Shown here in pieces: positions 12,571 to 25,364 of a stretch of 64,000 nucleotides of DNA. Location of the stretch: NCBI RefSeq assembly GCF_021347895.1, contig NC_067121.1, forward strand, positions 34,893,974 through 34,957,973, read 5' to 3'. Under the pieces are notes generated by a model, which ran no database searches, was not told the origin of the DNA, and was given only the letters and a program-made list of their open reading frames with translations. Both the position numbers and the translations under genes were made by a program. Every line of letters begins with the position of its first letter. Position 1 is the first letter of the stretch. This DNA is from Acanthochromis polyacanthus (taxonomy: Eukaryota; Chordata; Actinopteri; Pomacentridae).

Positions 12571-12599
12571 GTAAAGTGACTTAATGAACTGACTCAATG

Positions 12600-13690
12600 T
12601 TTATAACCTTTGGGTTTCACTGCTACAGGTGTGACCACCTCCATCATGTGTACAGTGTTTTAAAAAGGCTCATCGGTATCAACTGTAAGAATAAAAGGAA
12701 ATTTGATAACTTTCTTTGGAACCAGTCATCAATTTTATTTGACATTATAGCCTATAAAACATAAAATATTTGATAGCTACCACAGAAATGAAAATAATAT
12801 GCTGAACAGTCGAGCATGGCTTTGAACAAGGACGAGAAATGAGGAGAGAGGAATGAGCACAGATCCAATTAGAGGTGCACTACTGAATGTTAGAGTGTGA
12901 CAGTGAAGCAAATTAGAGACACAATACAGCCTCCATATAAGCAAAGTTGGACTTCATTCTGTTGTTTCATTGCAATGAATAGAATGAATAGCAAGTAGGT
13001 TGGAGTATTTTAAATCATTCTCATCGTAAAAGAAGGCTGTATAATTAGCGGTGAGGTTTACATTTTAGCTAAACACCGATGAACTCACTGTGGGGTTTTT
13101 TAATTAAGGATTTATTGACCGACAAACATGTCGCGTCAGTTTAAGTTTAGTGAATCAGATTCCTCACACAGGTTTAGCCACATTTTGTTGTTGCTTTTGT
13201 GGCAAACAACACACAAATCTGATCAAACACCACAATGGAGACGTGATGAAGCAGATTAGCTGAGTTATTAATCACTTGTTTTCAAAGAAAAGAGCAAAGT
13301 TTCAAAGTCTGACTCTGACTTGTAGAGTCACGACCACCGGACGTCTAAGATTTACAACAAAGTCAAAGTTATATGCAAATCTACTGTTAACTGCTGCTTG
13401 TAAATATGCCAGTTCATCTCCTTGTCCTTTATGAAACACAGAAGTAAAGAACTGACTAAATGCGAAATTGCTAAATATGTATTTTACATTAGCCTAAAGA
13501 CGCTGATTCTAAACAACGTACCGAACAGAGCAGAAAAAATGTTGGACAAATTAACTTTTGCCTCCAGATAAGTTTGCTGCAAGAGCTTTACTGTCATGCA
13601 AATAAAAATTATGCAACTGACTTCAAACTAACCAAACTATGACACAGAACTGACTTCGCTGTTGTCCTACTGCTCTGAGTCAGACATCAT
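12600..13690. other. Intergenic AT-rich sequence
   Basis: Nothing recognisable. Reading frames are short on both strands. Confidence 0.5.
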
Positions 13691-13780
13691 AAGTGCAAAG
13701 GTAAAGCGCAGATGCAGGTTGTTTTGCACATTTCACAAAAAAAATCACAAAACTGTATTTGGACACAGTTTGTGGTAAAA

Positions 13781-14048
13781 ATGCTGACAACACCCAACCT
13801 GCTTGTTGCGTTTTGTGTGTGTGTTCCAGTCTACGCTCTCTTCCACGGAAAATCATTTCAGTCGACTGATAAGGAGTTCCTGCTCTGCCCCGCTGGACCT
13901 GAAACGCTCACTTGGAAAGAGGAAGTTGGCAAAATAACTACAACTACAAGAGGTCAGGAGGTCACAGCGCAGTCTCAACTCGCCGCTCCGACTGATGATA
14001 CACAACCATAAAAGCATGACTATTACACCTGCCGTAGGGTTCAAAGGT
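13781..14048 (+). pseudogene. Candidate Ig-like exon with in-frame stop
   Basis: From ATG 13781 the frame gives a signal-peptide-like start (MLTTPNLLVAFCVCVPVYA), then FLLCPAGPETLTWKEEVG and, after a TAA at 14009-14011 in the same frame, KHDYYTCRRVQR. The C...W...YYTC pattern, with 48 residues between cysteines and Trp nine after the first, is that of a short immunoglobulin domain. The spacing is like that of CD3-type domains. A pyrimidine/TG-rich tract ending in CAG at 13829 could be an acceptor, and AAAG|GTGACT at 14046/14047 a donor. The single stop would make this a pseudogene, a variant allele or a chance resemblance. No partner exons were identified, so identity is open. Confidence 0.25.
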
Positions 14049-14049
14049 G

Positions 14050-15455
14050 ACTCTGCACACGCTCAGTGGAGCCCAGAATAGCTAGCGAACAAACAAAGAG
14101 AGCTCCATGATTTATGTTCTTCTTCACACGTGGCTTTGTTCATTTGTTGATCGCTGTTTGTCTGAGTTACTGCGAAACACTGACTGTCATAAAATTCATA
14201 TCTGCGTCAAGATTTCAAGGAACCTTTTTGCGTAGAACCAATCTTTACTCAGCAGCTAACGCAAGCTGACTTATCAAGCTTCATGTGAAAGTGTGTGTCA
14301 CAGTGTCAGTCATGTACATATCCCTTCATGACAGGACAAGAATAGCTTATTTTGTAATAATAATATCTCTATTTTTGTCCATTTTAGCTGTGTGCACAGT
14401 GATTTTTGATCCTTTAAAATCTCCGCTTTCTTTTTTGTAATATTATTTTTATTTTGCCTTTGCCTTTCGGCTTTTTTGACTACTTTAAAACAGGAAAGTG
14501 GGAGGAAGAATTGGGGAAAGAACTGCAGAAAAGGGCCACGGGCTGGATTCAAACCCATAGCCGCTGCGTCAGGGACTATAGTCGCCCTCTCCCCTCCAAC
14601 CTATCCCTTTTAATCTGATAGTATCTGAACATGAGGGCTTCATATCTGAATGACCACCCTGCTCACTTTTCTATAAAAGTAACGACGGCAGTCGGTCAGG
14701 TGGGGAAACATTTCACTTTCGACACGACACAAGTCTGAATCTCCAGCGGTCACATCATTGGACAGACAAGTATCTGTGATGTAGTTCATGACTTTTCCCA
14801 CATATTACAACCAATATTTGTCTATAAACATCCCAGAGAGTAAAAAACACAATTTGCAGATCAATTCAAATCATGTCTCGCTCTCATTCACTTTGCTTCG
14901 ATGGAGACACACATACTTGTGTATTTTCAGCGGCAAAATACTTTAGTTAGACCAGACAAACCATGAGCAGGACACCTTGGCATATATGAGGTATCTCTGC
15001 AGAGCTGTTGTCTTTCATCCTGCAAAATGCTGCCAGATGTAGTAGGACATCCTGGTAATTTTTAGCATACTGTTTTTGACATGTTATGTATTGGAACATA
15101 CTGAATATTTTCTGGCATATTATATAATATGGTGGATTGGGTATTGGAACAAGCCCTAGTTGTCTGACAGTATAAAAAGAAGAAGAAAGAAGGGGAAGCA
15201 GAAGAAGAAGAAGAAAGTTGTAATTATTCTTTCCTGTCAGCTGATATTGGAAATGTTAAATGCTGTCCAGAGGTGAAGACAGTGAAAGATCAACCATGTG
15301 GATTAAAGGTTTGCCTTATGAGAACTTATTTGAGAAAGCTGATTCTATTACACATTAAGCCAATTTTGCCAAAAAGTCAAAATCCCTCTCAAGTGAGCAT
15401 ACATTTTTTATGCGGCCATTCCCGTTCACATTTTCTAATGTGATAGTACAAAATG
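14050..15455. other. Intergenic sequence with a purine-rich tract
   Basis: A GAA-rich purine tract lies at about 15176-15218. A hydrophobic open stretch at about 14110-14160 (containing FVHLLIAVCLSY) follows the candidate Ig exon, but no splice sites tie it in convincingly. Confidence 0.4.
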
Positions 15456-15459
15456 TATA

Positions 15460-15672
15460 CACACGTGGACAAAATTGTTGGTACCCCTCAGTTAAAGAAG
15501 GAAAAACCCACAATTCTCACTGAAATCACTTGAAACTCACAAAAGTAACAATAAATAAAAATTTATTGAAAATTAAATAATCAAAATCAGCCATCACTTT
15601 TGAATTGTTGATTAACATAATTATTTAAAAAAACAAACTAATGAAATAGGGCTGGACAAAAATGATGGTACC
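15460..15672 (+). repeat. Tc1 copy 1, left terminal inverted repeat with two direct repeats
   Basis: Outer repeat TGGACAAAATTGTTGGTACC at 15466-15485 and inner repeat TGGACAAAAATGATGGTACC at 15653-15672 differ at only two places. These are the expected transposase-binding sites of an IR/DR element. Confidence 0.9.
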
Positions 15673-15678
15673 CATAAC

Positions 15679-16815
<1,137 letters not shown>

Positions 16816-16882
16816 TCAATTAAATGACACACCTGAGTTAATCATGTCACTCTGGTCAAATAGTTTTCAATCTTTTATAGAG

Positions 16883-17094
16883 GTACCATCATTTTTGTCC
16901 AGGCCTGTTTCATTAGTTTGTTTTTTTAAATAATTATGTTAATCAACAATTCAAAAGTGATGGCTGTTTTTGATTATTTAATTTTCAATAAATTTTTATT
17001 TATTGTTACTTTTGTGAGTTTCAAGTGATTTCAGTGAGAATTGTGGGTTTTTCCTTCTTTAACTGAGGGGTACCAACAATTTTGTCCACGTGTG
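16883..17094 (-). repeat. Tc1 copy 1, right terminal inverted repeat
   Basis: Reverse complement of 15460-15672 with few differences. It holds the inner and outer direct repeats and ends GTCCACGTGTG next to TA. Confidence 0.9.
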
Positions 17095-17102
17095 TATAAA
17101 AC

Positions 17103-17565
17103 TGTCAGGCTGGCTGCTGCCAGGCCCAGATAGTGCCTCCCCTCCCTCTCTCTCTCTCTTGCAGGGTGGCTCAGCAGTGCAGCAGCAAGAACAGGTGTGC
17201 CTCATCGGCAGCCCCCAAAGAGACGAAGTGTTAGTTTAGTCGACCGTAGCTTCTGCCCTCGTATAGGACAGCGTTTCATAGAATTCATTAATCGTAGTGT
17301 TACCTCATATGTTGAGATTATCGTAGTTGGCTGATTAGCAGTGCTTCAGTGTTTGTTTAGCGAGAGTAAAGATTGTGTTTCGTAGCCGTTGTAGTTCCAG
17401 TCGTTAGTAGTCGCTGTGAGTAGTTTTGGAACCGAGGGTTCAGTTTCTTGTTGTTGCAGCCATCTTAGTTGTAGTTTTTTGAAAATCTCTGTGAATAAAA
17501 TTATTTTGTTAAACTTAAAGACTGTCTGTCATTTCCTGCGCCTGACCCACCCAGAAATCATAACA
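17103..17565 (+). mobile_element. Solo LTR with 5-bp target duplication
   Basis: A 463-bp unit starts TGTCAGGCTGG and ends AAATCATAACA, with TGT...ACA termini as in LTRs. It is flanked on both sides by AAAAC (17098-17102 and 17566-17570), the 5-bp duplication expected for Gypsy-type LTR retrotransposons. A poly(A) signal AATAAA lies at about 17494, consistent with an R/U5 boundary. No internal gag-pol or primer-binding region follows, so it is a solo LTR left by recombination. The left duplication begins only two bases after the TA flanking Tc1 copy 1. Confidence 0.7.
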
Positions 17566-17639
17566 AAAACATGTTACAGAAACATGGCTGTGATTCCTCT
17601 TTTCCTGTTTTTGTTGGGAATTAATTTGTGAGAGATGTT

Positions 17640-18030
17640 GAACTTCACTGGTGTTACCTTAAGAGTCATGGCCCCTCCCTCCTCTGTGCTGCATCTCAGA
17701 CCAGCTGACAGCCCGGCCGATCAGACAGGGCCGCTGAAAAAGCGCAGCTGTGTGTGATGATTAATCAGCAGCAGTTAAAGCCTGGCTCACCCTGTCACTC
17801 CCCGCTGGATCGTTGCTCTTGCTAGCTCTCCGTCAGCCACTCTGCCCCAGGTCCGTGTTGGCTCCAGACTTCCCCCTCCCTGTTCAACCCTGCCTGGCTT
17901 GACCCTGAAGCTTCCCCTCTCTGTCCTTGCCTTGGCTCTACTTCGCTGCTTTCCTGCAGCAGCCTGACTCAGCCGAGCGTCGGCAGGCCCGGCGTGCGTC
18001 GCCACCTCCCAAGCCCGGACATTTAGTGAG
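17640..18030 (+). repeat. GC-rich block, possible second LTR fragment
   Basis: Much richer in GC than its surroundings. It includes TTAAAGCCTGGCTCACCCTG and CACTCCCCGCTGGATCGTTG, which resemble the promoter/R part of fish Gypsy LTRs. No matching ends or target duplication were found. It could also be a host regulatory region. Confidence 0.3.
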
Positions 18031-21000
18031 TTGAAAAAATAAAACTCATGAGTTTGACATGATTCAGTTACTGAGATACATTATGACTATTCCACTTTGT
18101 GAGATATTTGAGGAGCAGTATTTCCTCCTTAGGAATTCTTCTTAGTACATGTAATCCTGACTCCTGCCATTATTTAAATACATGCTTTTATTTGATCATT
18201 TACAGTAGCTACACTGCAGTTTCTCCACGTGTGTAGGCCTCACTGGTAAAAGCATATATGACTCACAGTAAACATACATCTTACAGTATGAGATGTCAGC
18301 ATTGCGTGACTTCTGTGAGGATTCCCACACATCGATGTTTGACTTGCAACAAGACAAACAACTCTCGAAATTTAAGGCTTTGAACACATGCAGTATAACT
18401 ACAAATGGCTCGATCCCTCCTAAGTACGCTTCTTCTCATTTGCTTACAGTAAACTAAACAGTGGATACTTCAGTTGATTTAAAGCAGGATTATGAGTCAG
18501 TCACCAGTTTCACAAGAACATACACCCAATAATCCTATTTGTCTGACCTTCCACGTGGCTTCTCACTGCGTTCTGAAGTTTTAAATTGCTCTACTTTTTC
18601 ACCAGAAAAAGGAGAAAACGATACTGAAGTTGACTAGCAGGCCTGCTTGAAAAACTGAATGTTACACCCAACGATGATTGCATCTCGTAATTTTTCTCTG
18701 TAAGGGAGAGTTGCGTTTCCAGATCTGTTACACCTGTCACAGCTGTCTTAGATCTGGTGTTGTGAAGTTGTGCAAGACTGAAATCTTGGCATTTGGAATA
18801 TTCAGTGAGAGCAGACCTCACACAGGCACAGTTTTTCTTGCTTCTTTTAGCCAGCGTTATCCGGCAAATATTGTTGTGTAACATCTCCTGCACAGTAGAT
18901 TGATTTACCGGTTCTATAAAGGGGGTTGATGTTATTCCCGTCCTGGACGCACCCAAACACAACGAGGAAGCTAGAGTCCCATCCCGTCTCACCTGGTAAG
19001 TAGAGGGAAGTCGACTCCACCGAAAGCAATGGGATGCTAATCCACGGCTCTACTCCTTCTACGCCCAGAGGTCCAATTACGACCCGTCCCTTTACCTGTT
19101 TATATCTGCTCACCTGCAGCTCAAACACTAACCCACGAAGATTTGTTTCTGACAAGAAGGTCATAAGTTTGGTCCTGTTTTGGTGAAATACTCCAAGAAG
19201 CTTTGTTTGATTGTTAAATTGATAATTTTCACAAATCAGGCTGTTTAGAAGGAAATAATTCCACGTGTTGGATGTTTTGTCATTAAATTTCATTCATAAA
19301 TGGAATTCAATGGTCCCCACAGGATGACCTGCAATGACTTTATCCTCCAGCTATTTATCTGGTGTCGCTATCAGGTCAAAATTGCACAGTAATATGATTT
19401 ATCACCAAATTCTGAGAAAGCTAATAGCATTCCTATTTGCCACATCTGTACTGTTTTTAATACTAATTATTCTGGTTGAAAAGTTTTCTTTCTAAACCTT
19501 GCCAAATAGGTATCTCTGAAGAATGTTTAAAAAAAAAGATCAGTGTCCCATTGAAGTTCTGCAACTATATCATGTAAAAACTAAAAAATAATAATACAGG
19601 ATCCCACATTCCGCTTTTATTTATTCGATTATCCAGATTTGAGGGAGAAATGTCCTCACTGGCTAATTTTCTTGAACCAAAAATGTATAATATGTATGTT
19701 ACTGCACAAAACATACTACATTCCCCCAAAAAGTTGTAAAATTATGAGATTCCTACTTTTTTCAGGGTTGTTCTTGCACGTGTCTCCCTATAAACTGAGA
19801 AAACAATTGAAACTTTGTGTATAGCATTTGTGTAGATTTAATTAACCCAACTGATTTTCTTAAACCTTACCAAGTGTTGTTGCCTAAATTTAACCAAGCA
19901 GCTTTGCAGTGAAAACAGAGTCTGAAAATACAAGAAAATGTGGAAAAAAAAGACTGGTTATATACAGGACTCACACTCTGTTCTCCTGGATAAAGTCCTG
20001 TATTTAGTTAGTCTGACCCGTTCATTTGGCCTCCTGATGAGGAGTCTGTTGCTCTTTTAAAGTTTAGTCTAAAAGTCTTAAAAAAACAATTAAAGCATCT
20101 CCCTCCTCAACTGCCTGGCCTTTATTGTGAAAGTAACATATTTTATGCTGTGGATCCATGTGGGTAAGACACATTTTGGAGTGACACTGTGTTGGTTAGA
20201 CCTACAAAAATAAAGAGTTCAATTGATGGAAAAAAGACTGTTAAACCATTTATCCCAGAGATTTCTGTCTTCAGTAGAAATTAATCAAAATTACTTTGAG
20301 GTCTTCACAGAATATAAAAAACCCAGCAATATTGGCTGAAGACTCAGCGACGTGTCTGCGTAGTGACAGCATCAGGAAAGCAACGAGATTTTTAAACTAT
20401 AGTGGAATCTTGTGTCTGATATTTAGGGATTAAAGCTAAAACTTTGATCGTGGAAGTCTAACAGACTGTATCTAAGTCATCTCGATACAGACCAGATTAA
20501 TGAAGGCTTTTACAACCGTTAACAATCAGAGTTTTTTCGCTGTGATTGTAACATCAATGAATACGAATGGCCAGTTTACAGAGGGAATTCCATGGGGTTT
20601 ATACGCCTTGATTACAGGGGTTATTCGTATTTAAATGTGGCCTGCTCACAATAAAAACAGGACGAGCTTTGAGAGTGTGGTGATGCCGTCAGATAAAAGC
20701 TATGAGAAAGTTAACAGGAATGAGAAAAACAGAAATGTGATTATCCAGAAGATGCTGTACTGTTGTTCTTCAGCCACATGGAATAAAGATCACATTTTTC
20801 AGTTTACATACAAACGTATCTTTCTTGCTGATTTGTATCTTTTGCAGATATCCCTGTGTTTTTGCAGAATCCTTGTTGCCGCTTTATTACCGTAAATGTG
20901 CCCTCTGTCTTAAAAAAATAACAACACACATAGTTCATATATAAATAGGTATGCATATTTTTGGCTCGGTTGTGTGAAAGTGATAAATGCTTTGAAATAC

Positions 21001-22445
21001 ATGTAATGAGTTTCCATGTACCCAAACATAGTCTGAGATAAGGTTTAGTTTACATATCCCGGTAATAATAATACATCAACAAACTGATGTTGTCTTTAGC
21101 ACATTTAGTTTATTGTGTTTACTAGCACAATCAGTCCATAGCCTCATAAACACAGACCTGCCTGTTTCCCTCCACTGGCAAAGTAACTGTTAGTGTTTCA
21201 GTAGCACCGTAGCCTTTACAACAACACCTCTGCTCTCTTTCCACTTCTGACTTTACACGCACTCTGCACCTCTGATAAGACATCAGAGAGAGTTTCTGTT
21301 AATTCCGTCGCTAAATTCCAGGCAGAGAGGAAGTGCCTCCATAACTATGGCTCAGATGCCAGAGGTCAGATGGCATTAAAAAGGATCACAGGCAGATGAT
21401 CTGCTGCCAAAATCAACACTTGCTCTGCAGCCAAAGAAGAACAATGAGGCAATTCTTTTTTTTTTTGCTTAGATGCCCCCTTTTGCCAGTACGGCTCTTT
21501 ACATGGCGGGAGTTTTACTTTATTGGTTGTGCTGTAGGTGCAAACAACGAATTGCATGGATCAACAATATGCAACATGCATGTAACAGTCATACTTAAGG
21601 TTGCAAAGTCATGCGAAGATCTTAAATCTGTCAGTCTGGACCTACAAGTCTACCAGCAATTCAGTTTAGTTGAATCTACTCACTGTTAGATTTGCTCAAT
21701 CTGGATGTGTGTAGAACTTATGCACCTTCTTCTCAAATGCACCTTGCAATTATATATTGAACCTCCCCATGTTTACATACGACACCATGTATTTACTTCC
21801 TGCAATACTTTGTCATTATATTTTTGTTTATGTTCAGTTTTGTGCAATATCCACAGTTACAATACTGTTTTGTAGTTCTTAGCTAATAAGCTATCCTTCC
21901 AACATAAGCCTTGTCACTGTTTTCATAGTTTACTAATATAACAAGCCTATTTAAGTTTCACATTTCTTACTGTACTTTCCCAAAAAGTCAGGTTTATGAT
22001 TGCACTGACGTTTTAAAGTAAATGTTTTCTATTCTGATGATGAAAATAAATGCAGCAAAAACAACCACGTTCGCTGTATAGTTGGTGTTTTCATTTAATA
22101 CAAGACAGAATGGTCGGTGAATGCTTCTTCAGTTTTTTGCAGAAATTCAAAGTGGCCAAATGTTGTCTAAGCCCTGTTCAAGCTAACAGCTCTTTGGGTC
22201 TGTTAATACTGCCTTTAGGAAACACACATCAGCAGACTAGATTGACTTCTATGTAGGTGGCACACTTCCATTTTGTGAACTTGTAGTGTTTAAAAAAATT
22301 GAAAGGGTTTGTTTCCAGAGCCTCATGTACAGCCTCTGTAACTTCAACCCTAGCGGAGCTTTAGAGTCAAGCCTTTAAACTGCTACAGTGCATTTTCTGG
22401 ATGTTTTTTGCTCCTGTCATATTTTGACTCACTGTGGGCTCATTA
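18031..22445. other. Intergenic sequence; two overlapping long minus-strand frames
   Basis: Minus-strand open frames of 148 codons (18847-19293) and 133 codons (18591-18992) overlap in different frames. Neither shows a recognisable domain. A CAG|GTGAGA donor-like word lies inside on the minus strand near 18992. I treat them as background. The rest of the span holds no recognisable feature. Confidence 0.4.
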
Positions 22446-22458
22446 TTTACTGCACCTC

Positions 22459-23031
22459 TAGCCTAGCTGCGCTAGACCCATGTTCTGAAGGCACAAGGGT
22501 CTAGGGCTGTTCAACAGGGAGGGAGGCGGGCTAAAAGGTTGTCTTTCAAATCCCTCTGCAGCAACTGGGTAGGTATACAACCAATCAGTGCAACGAATAG
22601 GCTGACGTAGTTCCTAGAGCGCCGGCGGATTGTGGCTAAGTCTCATTAGCTTCCCAACCAGCGGAGCCAAATGGTATATTAAGGATTTGCCATAGCCCAT
22701 CGGCATAAGTCCAAATACGTCTTTCTTCTCAATGAAACACTTAAGTGCCGTCCTTTGTTTATCTTTCAAGTTGAATTTTAGCTTCAAATCTTTAAGGGCT
22801 GTGGCCAAAGCCGAGTCGAAAGATAACTGTTTATTGTGCGCCGGTTGTTTCTGTCAGAATCGTCACGCCTCTGTCGTCACTTTGTTACGCCCGCCTTCTG
22901 ACTCTACACTTCATGGTGATTCGTCGGCCAGTTTTAGGAGAATCCAGCCTCGAGCCTTATGGAGGGTAACTAGACCCACCCTGGCAGAGAATTAAATTTG
23001 TTGCCGTGGGTTGTCTAGCGCGGCTAGGCTA
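22459..23031 (-). mobile_element. TIR DNA transposon remnant with RecQ-like helicase piece
   Basis: A 573-bp unit with ends TAGCCTAGC and GCTAGGCTA (perfect 9-bp inverted match; TAGCCTAGC(T/C)GCGCTAGAC over 19 positions). It is flanked by 9-bp direct repeats CTGCACCTC (22450-22458 and 23032-23040). A second GGGTCTAG-like word lies near each end. Inside is a minus-strand helicase fragment. Nine-bp target duplications suggest a MULE-like or another less common cut-and-paste superfamily, but the helicase content fits none I can name with confidence. It is non-autonomous, probably an internal-deletion derivative of a larger element. Confidence 0.65.
22614..22850 (-). pseudogene. RecQ-type helicase N-terminal fragment (Walker A)
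   Basis: The minus-strand frame includes FNLKDKQRTALKCFIEKKDV followed by GLMPMGYGKSLIYHLAPLV. This matches the RecQ-family motif 0 (Q-rich start) and motif I, the ATP-binding Walker A (GYGKS). The frame stops soon after motif I, so no DEAH, later helicase motifs or RQC domain are present. No ATG opens the frame upstream; it is preceded by TGA. It lies within a TIR-bounded unit, so it is cargo of a mobile element rather than a host RecQ gene. Similar transposon-borne helicase genes are known in fish genomes, as I recall. Confidence 0.65.
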
Positions 23032-23044
23032 CTGCACCTCTATA

Positions 23045-24240
23045 ACAACCAACACAACCCTGACTAGAAGCAGAGAGAACATAGGAAAAATGTTTTGTGT
23101 GTAGGATGATGTGGTTTTAATACCTTCAAAGAGTAAAAGTTGATTTCTTTGATTGTTTAATTTCCAACTATCTAGAAGAAACTGGAACCAGAATGAACAA
23201 TATTTTCACAAGTGCCTAGAGGTGTTAGAAGTAGTAGAAAGAAAAAAAAATAGACTGGCTGCTTGACTAAGCCTTTCAACTTTCTGGAAACTTTTGGAAA
23301 CTGTCTGTTTTTCGCACTACTCTGTACATCAACTAGAGAGATACTTCGCCATGCTGAATGTATCTTCCATATATCAGGTTTTTGAGTCATGCTGCATTTA
23401 TTTTACTGATCTAGTATGTTAGATTTTTCTCTCGCTCTGTTCTTACCTCTGCTCTGTGTAAACACTGCCTGCAGTTCAGCAGAGAAGTCAGAATTCTTGT
23501 CTTGTGACTGTTGGTCACATCAGTCATGACTAGTCTGTTGCTCTGAGGGTCACAGAGGTTTGTATTATAGGGGATCTGATGCAATTTATGTTTGACAAAT
23601 CTTGGAATCAGACATGTAAATTTTAAGTTAATATTTGAGGTTTTTTCTAAAGGAACTAAACGTCATAAGAGTTACGTTCCATATCTGTTTGGGCTATAAA
23701 TTCAGTGAGCTTTTCTGGCTTTACAGTTTCTTGCCTGAAAAATTTGTGTCATTTTGGCAATTTTTCAAAAGAAACTTTCAAACCTGCTGGCAGGTTTCGG
23801 GGTTCATGTCATTGAAAATGCACTGTCACGCACACAAGTTGCACAAGTCCACCAGTCTCTCTCTCTCTGGGTGTGGACAATGCCCATGAGTCAGATTCGT
23901 GTTGACTCATTGCACAGGTGGACTGGCAAAACATGATTCATTTCTGCATGATATGACTTCAATAAAACTGCATTTCTTGAGTTAATATGGTTGGTGCTGG
24001 GCTATGCAAAGCGCAGTCCTTCATGATTCTTTAGTATGTTAGAATAATGTACAAATCATATGTTGTAAGGTGTTAAATAACTGACAGCTGAAGCTTTTTT
24101 CCCTCCAAAACAGAATCTTGCAATCTCTGCTGACGGCTGACTTTTTTTTTACAGACAGGCAGAGGACAGCCCATCAACGTCATACAACAAAAAGGAATGT
24201 ATCAGCTTTTTCCATATTTGGAGGTAAAAATAACAAAGCT
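23045..24240. other. Intergenic sequence, nothing recognised
   Basis: Short frames only. A CT tract (about 23858-23867) is the only simple repeat. Confidence 0.5.
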
Positions 24241-24510
24241 TTGGTTTTTAACTGACTGTTCCACTGGGGCCCTGTGATGGAGTCTCGACCTGTCCAGGGT
24301 GTAGCCTTCCCTTTGCCCTATGTGAGGCAGAACAGGCTGCAGCCGCCCAGTGACAGGATAAAGCAGCTACAGAAAATGGACAGACAGATGGATGGAAGTT
24401 CCACTGGGTTGTACTGTCACTACTACATGTCACGGGGCTGCCCACTGGGCTTCTCAGCAGGGACTAAAATACCTGTGCAACCCCTTTCCTGGGGTCCCTC
24501 CTACCATAAA
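24240..24510 (+). repeat. Diverged repeat unit, copy A (interrupted by a SINE)
   Basis: After removal of the SINE at 24269-24397, the flanks resemble 25365-25480. Both have ACTGACTGTT near the start, then a CTGCCCA.CGGG-like block, CAGCAGGG.CTA.AATACCTG and CCCCTTTCCTG.GGTCCCT. By eye the core is about 80% identical. The family is not known to me. Confidence 0.6.
24269..24397 (+). mobile_element. 5'-truncated SINE with 11-bp target duplication
   Basis: Contains CGACCTGTCCAGGGTGT, a diverged GGATAAAGC block and the tail AGAAAATGGACAGACAGATGG, matching the 3' half of the SINE at 29790-30120. It is flanked by exact 11-bp repeats GTTCCACTGGG (24258-24268 and 24398-24408), the signature of LINE-driven insertion. 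The tRNA-like head is absent. Confidence 0.8.
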
Positions 24511-24880
24511 ATCACAATCGTCATTCATGCATCTCAGGTTACTGCCAGCTGTTTAGGACACAACTGCCCTGTAAATACATGTAGCAAAATGTGAACAATG
24601 CTAACTTAATTAAACCCACACCTGAGACCTGGGAACGGGGCTGGGGTGCTATTAGTTTACCACATGGGGGTTACACAGCAGGGGCAGCTATATGATGGGC
24701 AACACCTTTCCCTTTGGTCGATCTCACCGGTCCTCTCCGGTTTTTCTCGAGCACATTTACAAGGATGGACTTGTGGATTTTTAACCTAATTTCTCATTCA
24801 CATAAACTAAAAATGTGGATTCTTTGCAACAGTAGAATTCGTGGCAAAGCTGTAGCATTGGATTGCATGAGCATTTTTAT

Positions 24881-24972
24881 TTAAACCTTTGATGCGCAGT
24901 GTGGGCCAGGAGATACCTATTTTACACTGGATTTGTGTCATTTTTGACCCATGTTGTGCATCAAAGGGTTAA
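24881..24972. mobile_element. 92-bp MITE with TTAA target site
   Basis: Starts TTAAACCTTTGATGCGCA and ends TGTGCATCAAAGGGTTAA. The ends form an inverted repeat of about 14 bp with two mismatches next to TTAA on both sides. TTAA duplication points to piggyBac or Kolobok. There is no coding capacity. Confidence 0.65.
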
Positions 24973-25364
24973 GAAATTTTCCTGTAAGTTATGTATCCAT
25001 ATTTGGGAAATGAGATTCCAGTTGTTTGTGGAGCATAAACATGCTTCATGTAAAATTGCTATGGAAAGAAAAACATCCAATTTGATGGAGATATTAGAGA
25101 TTCATGCACTCATCAATATCAGTTTGAGTTTTTGTGTGATCACACAAACACACGGAAATATGCAAGTTGGTGTGCATATAGTCTGAAGTCTTTACAGTTA
25201 TCTTCCTGTCCTGTAACTTGTGCAGAAAAACACCAACAAACCCACATCATTGGTGTCCAAATGTTCAATGCACATTGTCTCGAATTAAGTTTTCTCTCAT
25301 CTGCTTCAAGCGATTCTTCCAATATAAATTCCCAGGAAAAGCCACAACACTGAATCCGTTTGAT

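Noticed and set aside
18591..19293. Two overlapping minus-strand frames of 133 and 148 codons as a gene
   Set aside because: They lie in different frames, show no recognisable domain, and frames of this length are expected by chance in 64 kb.
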